A stretch of 38,162 nucleotides of DNA from Candidatus Gastranaerophilales bacterium (GTDB lineage: Bacteria; Cyanobacteriota; Vampirovibrionia; Gastranaerophilales; Gastranaerophilaceae), in contig UNSK01000016.1 of assembly GCA_900552525.1 (NCBI GenBank), positions 1-38,162 on the forward strand, given 5' to 3'. Every line of letters begins with the position of its first letter. Position 1 is the first letter of the stretch. Made by a program: the position numbers and the translations under genes. Below are positions 23,397-32,569 of the stretch, piece by piece. A model generated the notes under the pieces. The model made no database searches. It was not told the origin of the DNA and worked only from the letters and a program-made list of their open reading frames with translations.

Positions 23397-26039
23397 ATGA
23401 TAAATTTTTTATTAAAGCTTATTGGTGACCCGAATGAAAAAAAAGTCAAAAAGATTTCAGGTATCATCGACCATATAAATGCACTGGAGCCAGAGTTTGA
23501 GAAGCTTTCAGATGAAGAACTCCGAGCAAAAACTGATGAATTTAAAGCTATACTGGCAAAACGTCCAACATCAGATAATGCAAAAGCTGACAGAATTCTC
23601 GAAAAAGAAGCTTTAGATAAAATTTTACCGGAGGCATTTGCTACTGTTAGAGAAGCAGGAAAAAGGGTTTTGAACATGCGCCATTTTGATGTTCAGCTTA
23701 TCGGTGCATATTTTCTGCATAACGGACATATTGCTGAAATGAGAACCGGTGAAGGTAAAACTCTTGTTGCAACCCTGGCTGCATATTTAAATGCTCTTAC
23801 AGGAAAGGGTGTACATGTTGTTACGGTTAACGATTACCTTGCTAAACGTGACAGCGAATGGATGGGGAAAATATATAAGTTTCTAGGATTAAGCGTAGGT
23901 GTAATTCTTTCCAATCAGCATGACGCAGATGAATTTAACAGAAAAAGAGCTGCTTATGCGTGTGATATTACGTATGGAACAAACAATGAATTCGGCTTCG
24001 ATTATCTAAGAGATAATATGGCTGCCAACAAAGAAATGCTTGTTCAAAGACCATTTAACTACGCAATCATCGACGAAGTTGACAGTATTTTGATTGACGA
24101 AGCCAGAACTCCGCTTATAATTAGCGGACGAGTTGAAAAATCCGCAGATACTTATACATTAATGGCTAAAGTCGCACCTCAGCTGAACAAGGACAGTGAC
24201 TATGAAGTCGATGAAAAAAATAAAAATGTTATTCTTACAGAAGATGGTATTGATAGAGCTCAGGAAATCATTGGATGTAAAGATTTGTTTGATATAAACA
24301 ATCAGTATGCGCATGATTTATTAAATGCACTTAAGGCAAAAGAATTGTTTATAAAAGATACTGACTATGTAGTAAAAGACGGTGAAATAATGATTGTAGA
24401 TGAGTTCACCGGACGTTTAATGCCTGGCAGACGCTGGTCAGACGGACTCCATCAAGCAATTGAAGCAAAAGAAGGCGTTGAAATTCAGGATGAAACACAA
24501 ACTCTTGCAAGCATTACTTTCCAAAACTTATTCAGATTGTACCCAAAACTTTCCGGTATGACAGGTACGGCAATGACAGAAGAAGCAGAGTTCGGAAAAA
24601 TTTATAACCTTGAAGTTACTGTTATTCCGACAAATAAGCCGGATATAAGAATTAACTATCCTGACGTTATTTATAAAACTGAACGAGCAAAATATAATGC
24701 TGTAGTAAACGACATTATCGAACAGAATAAACTTGGCAGACCGGTTCTGGTTGGTACTGTAAGCATTGAAAAATCTGAATACATTTCAGCCTTATTAAAG
24801 AAAAAAGGCATTAAACATAATGTATTGAATGCAAAGCAGCACGAAAAAGAAGCTTATATTATTGCTCAGGCAGGACGTGTCGGTGCTGTGACAATCGCAA
24901 CAAACATGGCCGGCCGCGGTACTGATATTCTCTTAGGCGGTAATGCCGAATTTCTTGCAAAAGAAGAACTTGAAACAAAAGGTATTTTACCGGACAGCCC
25001 TGATTACGAAAAATTAAAAGATGAAGCTTTAAAAAATGCAAGAGCTATTACAGAAGAAGAACACGCAAAAGTTATAGAACTTGGCGGGTTACACGTTATT
25101 GGTACAGAAAGACACGAATCACGAAGAATTGATAACCAGTTAAGAGGCCGTGCTGCACGTCAGGGCGACCCGGGCTCTACCAGATTTTTCTTATCTCTGG
25201 AAGATAATTTGATGAGAATTTTTGGCGGGGATAAAATCACCGGACTTATGAATATGCTTAACGTTGAAGAAGATATGGCGATTGAATCATCACTTATCAC
25301 AAGACAAATTCAATCTGCACAAAAGAAAGTCGAAACTTATCACTTTGATATACGTAAAAGCGTTCTACAATACGATGACGTTATGAATATTCAGAGAGAA
25401 AAATTCTACGCCCAGAGAAGAAAAGTTCTTGAAGGTAAAGATTTGAGAGCTGATATTGAATATATGATTGATAAAGAAATTGACAGGCTCCTTAAGAGCT
25501 ACATTGCTCCGGAGATGAACCCTGAAGAATATATTCAGGAAGATTTGGAAACTCTTATCAAGGAGCTTCACTCAACAATCCCTCAGCTTTCATATATAAC
25601 CTTGAATGATATCAAAAGCTATAGATTCGCGCGTATATATGATTCTCTGAAAGAAGCTGCTCAAAAAGCTTATAAAGAACACGAAGAAGAAATAATCGGT
25701 TTCTACAACTCCATTTCCGAGCAGTACGACCCTTCTTTTGAAAAGCAGGAATTGTTTGCAGAAAACAATATCATGCGCTCTCTTGAACGTGATATCTTAT
25801 TAAGAGTTGTTGATAACCAGTGGATTGACCACCTTCACAACATTGACATGTTAAAGGATGGCATTGGTCTGCGTGCTTACGGCCAAAAAGACCCGCTTAT
25901 TGAATATAAAAAAGAAGCGTATGATTTATTCAACAAAATGATGTTCGAAATTCAGAGTAATACAGTAAAATATCTGTTCAGAGCAAAATTCGGAATACAA
26001 TTTGTTTCTGATGAAGGAATTGAAACCATAGAGCAATAG
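23397..26039 (+). CDS. secA: Preprotein translocase ATPase SecA
   Basis: The motor that drives unfolded proteins through SecYEG. The 880-residue product has the complete helicase-like core: Walker A '[11 protein letters not shown]' (115-125), '[13 protein letters not shown]', the DEVD-type box '[19 protein letters not shown]', 'SGMTGTA' and '[11 protein letters not shown]'. It also has the preprotein cross-linking region and the C-terminal helical wing with '[22 protein letters not shown]'. It ends at '[16 protein letters not shown]' without the Cys-rich zinc tail that binds SecB in many Proteobacteria. I choose ATG 23397, preceded by GGAGAGG, over the TTG at 23382. It appears monocistronic and is followed four bases later by a convergent gene. 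Confidence 0.97.
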   Translation: MINFLLKLIGDPNEKKVKKISGIIDHINALEPEFEKLSDEELRAKTDEFKAILAKRPTSDNAKADRILEKEALDKILPEAFATVREAGKRVLNMRHFDVQLIGAYFLHNGHIAEMRTGEGKTLVATLAAYLNALTGKGVHVVTVNDYLAKRDSEWMGKIYKFLGLSVGVILSNQHDADEFNRKRAAYACDITYGTNNEFGFDYLRDNMAANKEMLVQRPFNYAIIDEVDSILIDEARTPLIISGRVEKSADTYTLMAKVAPQLNKDSDYEVDEKNKNVILTEDGIDRAQEIIGCKDLFDINNQYAHDLLNALKAKELFIKDTDYVVKDGEIMIVDEFTGRLMPGRRWSDGLHQAIEAKEGVEIQDETQTLASITFQNLFRLYPKLSGMTGTAMTEEAEFGKIYNLEVTVIPTNKPDIRINYPDVIYKTERAKYNAVVNDIIEQNKLGRPVLVGTVSIEKSEYISALLKKKGIKHNVLNAKQHEKEAYIIAQAGRVGAVTIATNMAGRGTDILLGGNAEFLAKEELETKGILPDSPDYEKLKDEALKNARAITEEEHAKVIELGGLHVIGTERHESRRIDNQLRGRAARQGDPGSTRFFLSLEDNLMRIFGGDKITGLMNMLNVEEDMAIESSLITRQIQSAQKKVETYHFDIRKSVLQYDDVMNIQREKFYAQRRKVLEGKDLRADIEYMIDKEIDRLLKSYIAPEMNPEEYIQEDLETLIKELHSTIPQLSYITLNDIKSYRFARIYDSLKEAAQKAYKEHEEEIIGFYNSISEQYDPSFEKQELFAENNIMRSLERDILLRVVDNQWIDHLHNIDMLKDGIGLRAYGQKDPLIEYKKEAYDLFNKMMFEIQSNTVKYLFRAKFGIQFVSDEGIETIEQ

Positions 26040-26043
26040 GGTT

Positions 26044-26829
26044 CTAGATACAAAATTTCTCCATTGCTTTTACAAACCCGTCATTGAATACTGTGTCGGT
26101 TGAATGTGTTGCTACTTTTTTAAGTTCTTCTGTTGCATTACCCATTGCAACACGAATTCCACCTGCTTTTAAAAGAGCAATGTCATTATTCTGATCACCA
26201 ATCGTAAGAGTTTCTTCCTCTTTTATTCCCCAATAATTTTGCAAAAATTTTACTGCGCAGTATTTTGAAGCTTCTTTGTTTGAAAATTCCAAAAAATACG
26301 GTGTTGATTTTACAATATACAGTTCCGGAAATATTTCAGGAAGCTCACGCTCTAACCGGTCTATTTTTGCAGGATTATCATAATCAATCGCAAGAAGTTT
26401 ATTGACTTTGTCCTTCCTGATATCACAAAACTGCTTAATCCTGTACTCAGTATGAAGATTGCCGCAATATCTTTCAATCTCATAACATTTTTGCTCAGAA
26501 TAAAGAACATCATCATTATACAAATTAAGATGTATATTTTCTCTCTTTGCCCACTCAATAATTTTCTCTGTCTGCTCACAAGTTAAACATCTTTCATAAA
26601 GAGTTTTTCCATTTTGTTTAATCAAACCGCCCTGATAAGATACAACAGGAGTATCAAGCCCTAAATCCTCAGCAATAAGAGAAGCTGCCGCATTCATTCG
26701 CCCCGTCACTAAAACAACTTTTATCCCCTTTTGACAGAGCTTTTGTACGCACTTTTTCACACCTTCTGTAAACTGGCCTTCCGGAATTAAAAGAGTGCCG
26801 TCAATATCAGTTGCCACAAGTTTTATCAT
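26044..26829 (-). CDS. Cof-type HAD-IIB phosphatase
   Basis: A 261-residue haloacid-dehalogenase-type phosphatase of the Cof/YidA group, which usually acts on sugar phosphates or small metabolites. Motif I is 'VATDIDGTLL' with nucleophile Asp8 and Asp10, motif II 'VLVTGRM', motif III a Lys near 190-200 ('EASKYCAVKFL'), and motif IV 'TIGDQNNDIALLKAGG', with the acidic pair, followed by 'VAMGNA'. The cap between about 85 and 185 is the type IIB fold. It overlaps the upstream TolC-like gene by four bases (ATGATAA) and has an AGAGG site inside that gene, so the two are probably co-translated, though their functions look unrelated. Confidence 0.92.
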   Translation of the reverse strand: MIKLVATDIDGTLLIPEGQFTEGVKKCVQKLCQKGIKVVLVTGRMNAAASLIAEDLGLDTPVVSYQGGLIKQNGKTLYERCLTCEQTEKIIEWAKRENIHLNLYNDDVLYSEQKCYEIERYCGNLHTEYRIKQFCDIRKDKVNKLLAIDYDNPAKIDRLERELPEIFPELYIVKSTPYFLEFSNKEASKYCAVKFLQNYWGIKEEETLTIGDQNNDIALLKAGGIRVAMGNATEELKKVATHSTDTVFNDGFVKAMEKFCI

Positions 26830-28088
26830 AATAAATCCTCTTCAATTAAGATATCATGCCCTATATCCTGCATCAACTCAAGGTATGAATAAAAATGCCT
26901 AGACATTGCGTTCAAATACTGGCTAAGAACCTCCTGATGCCCGTTTTCATTAATAACCAAATCTGTATAAGAATTTTTACCGCTTATATAACCATCCGTT
27001 GAAAGTTTTACAATCTTTTCTGAATCCTGAAGAATTTTCTTTGAATATTCCATATTCTCAGCTGAATACTTGAATGTATTAAAATCTTTTTTCAATTCAT
27101 ATTTTAACTGGTGCTCGTATGCTTTTTTGCCGGCTTTGCTTCTTTCCAGAAAAATCTGTGCTTTTTGGATTTCCGGAGTAAAATTATACAAAACAGGCAA
27201 ATCCATATTAAACCCGACAAAGGCACCGCCGTAATCATTTGGAGCATTTCTATGCGCCTGCCATGCGTAACCGCCGGCAACACTTACATCAGGAACTCTC
27301 TGTCTTTTGGCATACGTAAGTTCCTGTTCCGCTTTATCAATATTTTTTTCAGATATTTTAACTACATAACTATATTGAAGAGCAACATTTTCTAAAAATT
27401 CATATTCTGGAATTTTTATTTCCATAAAAGCCCAGTGGCCCAGAAGAGATGGCTCCTTTGTATCATACATTACATCATCTTTTCCGGTATTCAGAATTTT
27501 ATTCATCTCAAACTGTTTAGCAAGGAGTGCAGCCTTTGCCCTGTTAACTTCTATAAGCTGCTGTGCATATTGAATATCAGCCTTTAGGTTATCAATCTCA
27601 TAAGCAGGGTATTTAGGTTTATCAGTAGTAATTTTTACAAGATTTTTAAATAATTTAAGGCGCTCTTCTTGAATGTTATAAACAGATTTTGCATATAATA
27701 TATCAAAATAAGCCTGCATTATCTGGAGTTTATAATTATGTTCTGCCTGCCTGAGTTCAGTTTCTTTTATAGAATATTCTTCTTGAGCTATTTTCTTTCT
27801 CACACCTCTTTTAAGAACCTCTATCGGAAGAGCTACTCCTGCCTGAGAAGAATTACCCAGGGCAACATTACCTATAACGACATTAGATTGTATTTCCGGA
27901 TTTTTAAGTCTGTTAGCAATTTTTATATCTTTTTCTGCAGCCTTAAGTTCCATGCGCTTAATTTTCAAATCGCAATTCTCTTTAAGCCCTATTTCAATCA
28001 TCTTTTCCAAATCAACATTTACAACAGCAGCCTGAACTGAGGCTAATGTACAAAATAACAGAGCTAATGTAAATAATAATCTCTTCAT
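26826..28088 (-). CDS. TolC-like outer-membrane efflux protein
   Basis: A 420-residue protein with an N-terminal signal peptide ('MKRLLFTLALLFCTLA' with cleavage likely after 'SVQA'). Long alpha-helical segments then repeat in two halves, as in the TolC/OEP family that forms an outer-membrane and periplasmic channel. Supporting stretches are 'IEIGLKENCDLKIKRMELKA', 'IQYAQQLIEVNRAKAALL' and 'VALQYSYVVKISEKNIDKAE'. Starting at 28088 rather than 28106 gives a proper signal peptide. The partner pump and adaptor genes are not in the window. A terminator hairpin lies just upstream (28107-28127) for the preceding gene, so a promoter must lie very close or readthrough occurs. Confidence 0.88.
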   Translation of the reverse strand: MKRLLFTLALLFCTLASVQAAVVNVDLEKMIEIGLKENCDLKIKRMELKAAEKDIKIANRLKNPEIQSNVVIGNVALGNSSQAGVALPIEVLKRGVRKKIAQEEYSIKETELRQAEHNYKLQIMQAYFDILYAKSVYNIQEERLKLFKNLVKITTDKPKYPAYEIDNLKADIQYAQQLIEVNRAKAALLAKQFEMNKILNTGKDDVMYDTKEPSLLGHWAFMEIKIPEYEFLENVALQYSYVVKISEKNIDKAEQELTYAKRQRVPDVSVAGGYAWQAHRNAPNDYGGAFVGFNMDLPVLYNFTPEIQKAQIFLERSKAGKKAYEHQLKYELKKDFNTFKYSAENMEYSKKILQDSEKIVKLSTDGYISGKNSYTDLVINENGHQEVLSQYLNAMSRHFYSYLELMQDIGHDILIEEDLL

Positions 28089-28106
28089 ACAAATATATCT
28101 TAGCAT

Positions 28107-28127
28107 AAAAAAAACGCCCGCAGGCGT
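28107..28127 (-). terminator. Terminator of the 28173 gene
   Basis: On the minus strand ACGCC and GGCGT close a TGCG loop and are followed by seven T. It lies 45 bases after the stop of the low-complexity gene and 19 bases before the start of the TolC-like gene. Confidence 0.85.
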
Positions 28128-28172
28128 AAAAATTTGGTTAATTAATAAGGTATTTTAATAAGGTTATTTATG

Positions 28173-28697
28173 CTAAATTTTATTTTTCTTAAACCAGTTA
28201 ACAGGGTTTAATTTTGTTAGAAAACTTTTATTCTCTACTGGCGGTTTCTTTTTCCCCTTCAAAAACAGTGCTGCACTACCTATAATTAATAGACCAGAAA
28301 CAATACCCTTTACAGCAGAAGGAATTCTATCAATAAATGAAACCGTACCCATCATTCCATTTGATATGTTTCTCCCTGCATCAGCAAACCCTCCCCAGGC
28401 ATTCATTCCTGCCTGAGATTGTGCGCCTATTCCTTCCATACCAAAACCGTTCATGCCTGCAGAAGATTGAGAACCAATACTCTCCATTGTAAAAGGATTT
28501 CCGTTATTCATAGTAAAGCTATCTGCCTGACTTCCATACTGCTGGAATAAAGTACCTTGCATTGCATTAGATAAATACGGATTTTGCATCCCGTTCATGG
28601 ATGAAACATTAACACCTCCGTTGCATAATTCATATGGTGCATAATCCAATATTCCATAATTGTATAGATTGTTTAATGTATACGGATTGATTGCCAT
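28173..28697 (-). CDS. Low-complexity membrane-anchored protein
   Basis: A 174-residue protein starting at ATG 28697 with GAAAGG upstream; a longer in-frame start at 28724 lacks such support. The first 120 residues are rich in Gly, Asn, Gln, Ser and Met, with two adjacent near-copies, 'MESIGSQSSAGMN' and 'MEGIGAQSQAGMN'. Near 130-150 is one hydrophobic segment ('AVKGIVSGLLIIGSAALFL') followed by a basic tail with 'KGKKKPP' and 'WFKKNKI', consistent with an inner-membrane anchor whose tail is cytoplasmic. The N-terminus 'MAINPYTLNNLYNYGI' is not a signal peptide. The function is unknown; it resembles filament- or surface-associated low-complexity proteins only in composition. Confidence 0.65.
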   Translation of the reverse strand: MAINPYTLNNLYNYGILDYAPYELCNGGVNVSSMNGMQNPYLSNAMQGTLFQQYGSQADSFTMNNGNPFTMESIGSQSSAGMNGFGMEGIGAQSQAGMNAWGGFADAGRNISNGMMGTVSFIDRIPSAVKGIVSGLLIIGSAALFLKGKKKPPVENKSFLTKLNPVNWFKKNKI

Positions 28698-28752
28698 ATT
28701 TAAATACCTTTCACTAACACACATATATATAAAGTTATTTTTTATAAAAAAA

Positions 28753-28781
28753 TTGCTTTATGTGTAAAGCTTTGTTAAGAT
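28753..28781 (+). promoter_or_regulatory. Candidate promoter giving a leaderless mRNA
   Basis: TTGCTT (28753-28758), a 17-base spacer and TAAGAT (28776-28781) lie seven bases before the ATG at 28789. Transcription would start at or next to the A of the start codon. No ribosome site is present. Confidence 0.45.
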
Positions 28782-28788
28782 AAAAATT

Positions 28789-30354
28789 ATGCTAAAAGTT
28801 TTTTTAAAAAAACACTGGCAGATTATTCTGCTTAACCTTATTGTTCTTTTATGCTTTATACTAGGATATGGCAGATTTGGTGATGTTATATTTGATTCTT
28901 TTAGAGAAGCATACATTCCGGCACAAATTATTAAAGGACAAGTGCTCTACAAAAATATATTTAATATATATGCACCATTTGCGTATCTATTTAATGCCCT
29001 GCTTTTTAAAATCTTTGGTATAAGTTTAAATGTTCTTTATTTCGCGGGACTTTTTACAACATTGGGAATTATAAACCTTATATTCCTTATTTCCAATAAA
29101 TTTCTAGAAAAAAAATACTCCTTTGCAATAACATTATTTTTTATTGCATCCTCAGTGCTTTCTGCAAATGCTTTTAACTGCTTTTTCCCTTATTCATACG
29201 GAATGATTTACGGGTTATTTTTTATTCTTGGGAGCTTGTATGCAGCTTTAAATAAACAATTTATTCTAGCTTATGCATTATATTCTTTTTCTATATGTTC
29301 TAAGTATGAATTTATACTCTTGCTACCACTTCTAATTGCAGTATCGTGGAAAAACAAAAGCTGGAAATACATTGTTGCGCTAATTATGCCTGCTGTAATT
29401 ACTTATTTGCCGCTTATAATTCAAAAAGCAGGTCTGAATAACCTCATAATTTCATATCAATTAATCTTATCTATGAGTGCTACAAAAACTTTATACTGGT
29501 TCTATTCCATGACCGGCTTAGTTTTCAGACCAGAATTAATCCCGATATATTTAGAAAACTTTTTCAAAGCTGCAATCCCTGTTGCTATATTATATTTTAT
29601 TAACAGCTATTTTATTCTTCCATTTATTTTTATTTACTGTTATTTTATATCTACACCAGAAATTTTAACCTATATATTTCCTTTGATACTTATTTTGTAT
29701 GCTGTAAGATTTAAACATCTCACTGTCAAAGAAAAGCTATTTATTCCGGCCTGTTTATTAGTTTCAATGAAGATATTTTTTGCACTGACACTGCAATCTT
29801 ACGGTATATATTTCGTACCTTTTGCGCTTATACCTGTCTTTATACTCGCACCGCAAAAACTTAAAAAATCTTTATTGATAGTTGTAATAATGTGTTCTAT
29901 TTCTATCGCAGTAAAGAACATAACAACACTTTTTGCTAAAAATATTAAAACAGAAACGCAAGAAGGAATTGTTTATTCAATGCCTTACATAGGCAATTCT
30001 ATAAACTCATTAGTTGAATACATACAAAACAATACCCGAGAAGAAGATAAAGTTTTAGTGTATCCTGAAGGTTTATCGATTAATGTTATGTGTAACAGGG
30101 ATTCTGATAATAAATTTTATTCTCTAATTCCTCTTTACATAGAAACATTTGGAGAAGATATTATCATTAAAAGATTTGAAATAACAAAACCTGATTACAT
30201 AGTAATTAGCAACTATGACACTTCAAGTTATTATTATTCTTATTTTGGCGTTGATTATGCCGGTAAAATTTTTAATTATATACTAAAAAACTATGAAAAA
30301 CAGGCTCAAATCGGTAATAAGCTAAAATTTGTAGTCTTTAAGAGGATAAATTAA
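28789..30354 (+). CDS. Polytopic membrane glycosyltransferase-like protein
   Basis: A 521-residue membrane protein with about ten hydrophobic helices and a soluble C-terminal domain (about 390-521). The N-terminal helix is followed by 'FDSFREAYIPAQIIKGQVLY', where an acidic pair in the first periplasmic loop resembles the catalytic region of GT39/PMT- and ArnT-type lipid-linked sugar transferases. 'NIFNIYAPFAYLFNALLF' and 'SKYEFILLLP' fit as well. The likely role is transfer of a polyprenyl-phosphate-linked sugar to an envelope acceptor; the donor and acceptor are unknown. There is no ribosome site and the start may be leaderless. It overlaps the convergent small gene by four bases. Confidence 0.75.
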   Translation: MLKVFLKKHWQIILLNLIVLLCFILGYGRFGDVIFDSFREAYIPAQIIKGQVLYKNIFNIYAPFAYLFNALLFKIFGISLNVLYFAGLFTTLGIINLIFLISNKFLEKKYSFAITLFFIASSVLSANAFNCFFPYSYGMIYGLFFILGSLYAALNKQFILAYALYSFSICSKYEFILLLPLLIAVSWKNKSWKYIVALIMPAVITYLPLIIQKAGLNNLIISYQLILSMSATKTLYWFYSMTGLVFRPELIPIYLENFFKAAIPVAILYFINSYFILPFIFIYCYFISTPEILTYIFPLILILYAVRFKHLTVKEKLFIPACLLVSMKIFFALTLQSYGIYFVPFALIPVFILAPQKLKKSLLIVVIMCSISIAVKNITTLFAKNIKTETQEGIVYSMPYIGNSINSLVEYIQNNTREEDKVLVYPEGLSINVMCNRDSDNKFYSLIPLYIETFGEDIIIKRFEITKPDYIVISNYDTSSYYYSYFGVDYAGKIFNYILKNYEKQAQIGNKLKFVVFKRIN

Positions 30355-30641
30355 TCTTTTATTTTATTCGCAAGAATATTTCTTTTTATCATAGCTGCAA
30401 ATACAGCTATAGCTCCTATACCAAATAAAATTCTATCAAAATATTTTATCTTAGGTGTTTTATTTTTGCTTACTACTATATTTATATCCGGACTTAATAA
30501 AAGCCCTCCTAATAAACACAAAGTACCAATATCATCCAATGCTTGTGTTTGTTGCCAGAGCTTTTCCCGTTTTATCATAGTCTTTTGATAATCCGTATTA
30601 TTTTTAAAATTTATTGCTTTTAAGATTGGTTGTATTTGCAT
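30351..30641 (-). CDS. Small two-helix membrane protein with FKN tag
   Basis: A 96-residue protein. Its N-terminus 'MQIQPILKAINFKNN' belongs to the tagged group in this window (Phe12, Lys13). Two hydrophobic segments follow, near 38-58 ('IGTLCLLGGLLLSPDINIVV') and 72-88 ('ILFGIGAIAVFAAMI'), with basic flanks. An AAAGG site lies seven bases before the ATG. It is the last gene of a three-gene minus cluster and ends within the stop of the convergent glycosyltransferase gene. The function is not recognised. Confidence 0.6.
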   Translation of the reverse strand: MQIQPILKAINFKNNTDYQKTMIKREKLWQQTQALDDIGTLCLLGGLLLSPDINIVVSKNKTPKIKYFDRILFGIGAIAVFAAMIKRNILANKIKD

Positions 30642-30661
30642 CTATTAACCTTTACGCCAGC

Positions 30662-31063
30662 TTAGTCACTATTTCCAAACAAATGCAAGAACTTATCCAA
30701 TAAACTTTCATCATCATTTGAATGACTACCAGTATCTATCATATCAGAAGCACTGTGAATATCAAAATCAGGATTCCCGCTAATATGACTACCTATTTGA
30801 ACAATTTCATCATCCGCATTAACCTTAATACCTGGGGTTCCAGCCTCATGCCATCTTTCCGTAACACTTTTGGGATAATTTCCGGTTAAATTATAATATG
30901 CTTTTTCTTTAAAGTTCATTCCTCCCGGAATTATCATTTTATGAGAGAAATCCCCCCAATGACCTCCACCATTTAAATTTTTTAAAAGACTTTTTCTTTG
31001 CAAATTATTACGTTGAACAGATACTATTTTCCTTAAAGAAGCATCTATTGGTAAAGTTTTCAT
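30662..31063 (-). CDS. Unknown protein, middle gene of minus cluster
   Basis: A 133-residue hydrophilic protein of unknown family. I start it at ATG 31063, ten bases after AAAGGAGG; a start at 31084 (ATGA overlap with the upstream gene) is also possible and adds seven residues. The N-terminus 'MKTLPIDASLRKIVSVQ' resembles those of the flanking genes in its opening 'M(K/Q)..PI' pattern but lacks the Phe tag. Further on come 'GGHWGDFSHKMIIPGGM', 'KVNADDEIVQIG' and a His/Asp/Ser-rich tail ('DFDIHSASDMIDTGSHSND'). No catalytic or membrane motif is evident. Being between two tagged membrane proteins suggests a common function. Confidence 0.6.
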   Translation of the reverse strand: MKTLPIDASLRKIVSVQRNNLQRKSLLKNLNGGGHWGDFSHKMIIPGGMNFKEKAYYNLTGNYPKSVTERWHEAGTPGIKVNADDEIVQIGSHISGNPDFDIHSASDMIDTGSHSNDDESLLDKFLHLFGNSD

Positions 31064-31080
31064 ATTACAAAAACCTCCTT

Positions 31081-31616
31081 TCATTCTTCATCCATCTTTT
31101 TTATAAATCTATCAAGAGCTTCACCACGCTTACGAGCTTTATCCATATCTTCACACATAGCAATAATACTTGCACCCAATGCTGCTGTTGTAGAACCTGC
31201 TACTGCAGCGTTTATACAATTACCAATTCCTGGTATCCAAGTTACTAATTTTGAAGCCCCTTTAAAAGCATATGTTCCGACCCTATTACCTATAATACCA
31301 ACAAGCAGATTTTTTATTACCGTTTTACTAAAATCAAAGTAATAAACGCCATTAAATATTGTCGTAGCCATAGCGACTTCTATACCTGCCAAGGCGAGTT
31401 CATCTGCTCCTGGGGCTTGCGCTGAAAGAGCTCCTATACCAGTATTTGCTGCAGTATAATAAGCAACCCAACCTCTTGCTTCTTTTACTTCTTCTGGTCC
31501 ATTTATATTTTTCAAACAACTTGTTTTCTGCAACAGCTCTCTTTTGATTCTACAAGTTGACTTAGATAATATTTTATATTACCAAAATTTAAATCTTTAA
31601 TTGGCGATACCTGCAT
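31081..31616 (-). pseudogene. DUF697-like gene with a single-base frameshift
   Basis: The open part (31533 down to 31081) starts only at a TTG without a ribosome site, while an ATG at 31616 opens 'MQVSPIKDLNFGNIKYYL' in another frame and stops after 34 residues. Adding one base in the A-run near 31545 joins them into a smooth 178-residue protein reading '...ESKRELLQKTSCLKN...'. The body resembles the DUF697 (YcjF-type) domain: 'GALSAQAPGADELALAGIEV', then a hydrophobic 'VIKNLLVGIIGNRVGTYA' and 'WIPGIGNCINAAVAGSTTAA', which would insert into or bind membranes. The N-terminal tag is 'LNFGN' (9-13). It is first in the three-gene minus cluster. It may be a true mutation or a sequencing error. Confidence 0.65.
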
Positions 31617-31751
31617 AATACATATTCCCTATATTGATTGTGACTGTACATAAAAATTATAAAAAAGTAACGGTTATGTCAATTAACAAATCAATTTGTA
31701 AACTTTTTTACATAATAACAAAAAATCTTATATGCATGTTTTAGTATTTTT

Positions 31752-32568
31752 ATGAAGATTTTAAACAAAAATATAAATATTAACTTTAGTTCTGGTTTAA
31801 CTACCAAGCTACTATTGAAGGAGAAATGTACGAACCCTTGTAAGCTAGAAACTTATCTTAATAAAGAATTTGGTATAGAAACCAATTTCTCAGGAAATAA
31901 AACAATGGCATACGCAAATACTTTATGTGCCCAAATATTTCAAAAATTATCAAAAAAAATGAATTTCAATTTTCTATTTCCACCATTTATAAGAATATAT
32001 AATAAAACAAGCTTAATTGAAAAAAAATTCTGCATATAATTTCTGCATACCCGATTCTAAAGCAAATTTAATAGATGATAATCCATTACCTGGTCGTTCA
32101 ATATTTTTTGAAAATATTATAAATTTGAAATATATTAACGAAAAAACGGAAGAATCATTCATACAAAAATATACAAGTTCTCCACATTTTTTGACTCCAT
32201 TTATTCATGAATGGCTACATAGCATACAACTTGATTTTATATACAATAATTATGGATACGGAGGTAAATGCGCGTATTTAACGGAACAATACCCAGATAA
32301 ATCCTGCAAGCCAACAGGATTTGAAATAATTGCCAATCTTCAGAATAAAAAATTATCATTAAAAGAAAATATGCTTGTATATGATATACTTGGAAAGTAT
32401 GCTACTTTACCATTCAATCAATATTTAGAGATCTTTAGCGAAACATGGACAAAGTTCATATGTGACTCACTATCAGGGACTCAAATAGTAAAAAATCCCA
32501 TAGAATTGCTGAAAGAAACACCAAAAGAATTTCAAAATATAGTTAGAAAAATTTGTTCTTTCAAATAG
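31752..32568 (+). pseudogene. Putative zinc metallopeptidase gene with frameshift at an A8 run
   Basis: Two overlapping frames, 31752-32039 (95 residues) and 32017-32568, join into one protein of about 271 residues if the A8 run at 32019-32026 had seven A; the junction then reads '...SLIEKNSAYNFCIPDS...'. The N-terminus 'MKILNKNININFSSG' carries the Phe tag type. The second part has 'FIHEWLHSIQ' (HExxH zinc-binding and catalytic motif) and, about 70 residues later, 'YLEIFSETW', whose ExFxE could supply the third zinc ligand as in gluzincins. No signal peptide is visible. The gene may be broken, rescued by slippage, or misread. No ribosome site precedes the first ATG. Confidence 0.65.
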
Positions 32569-32569
32569 C

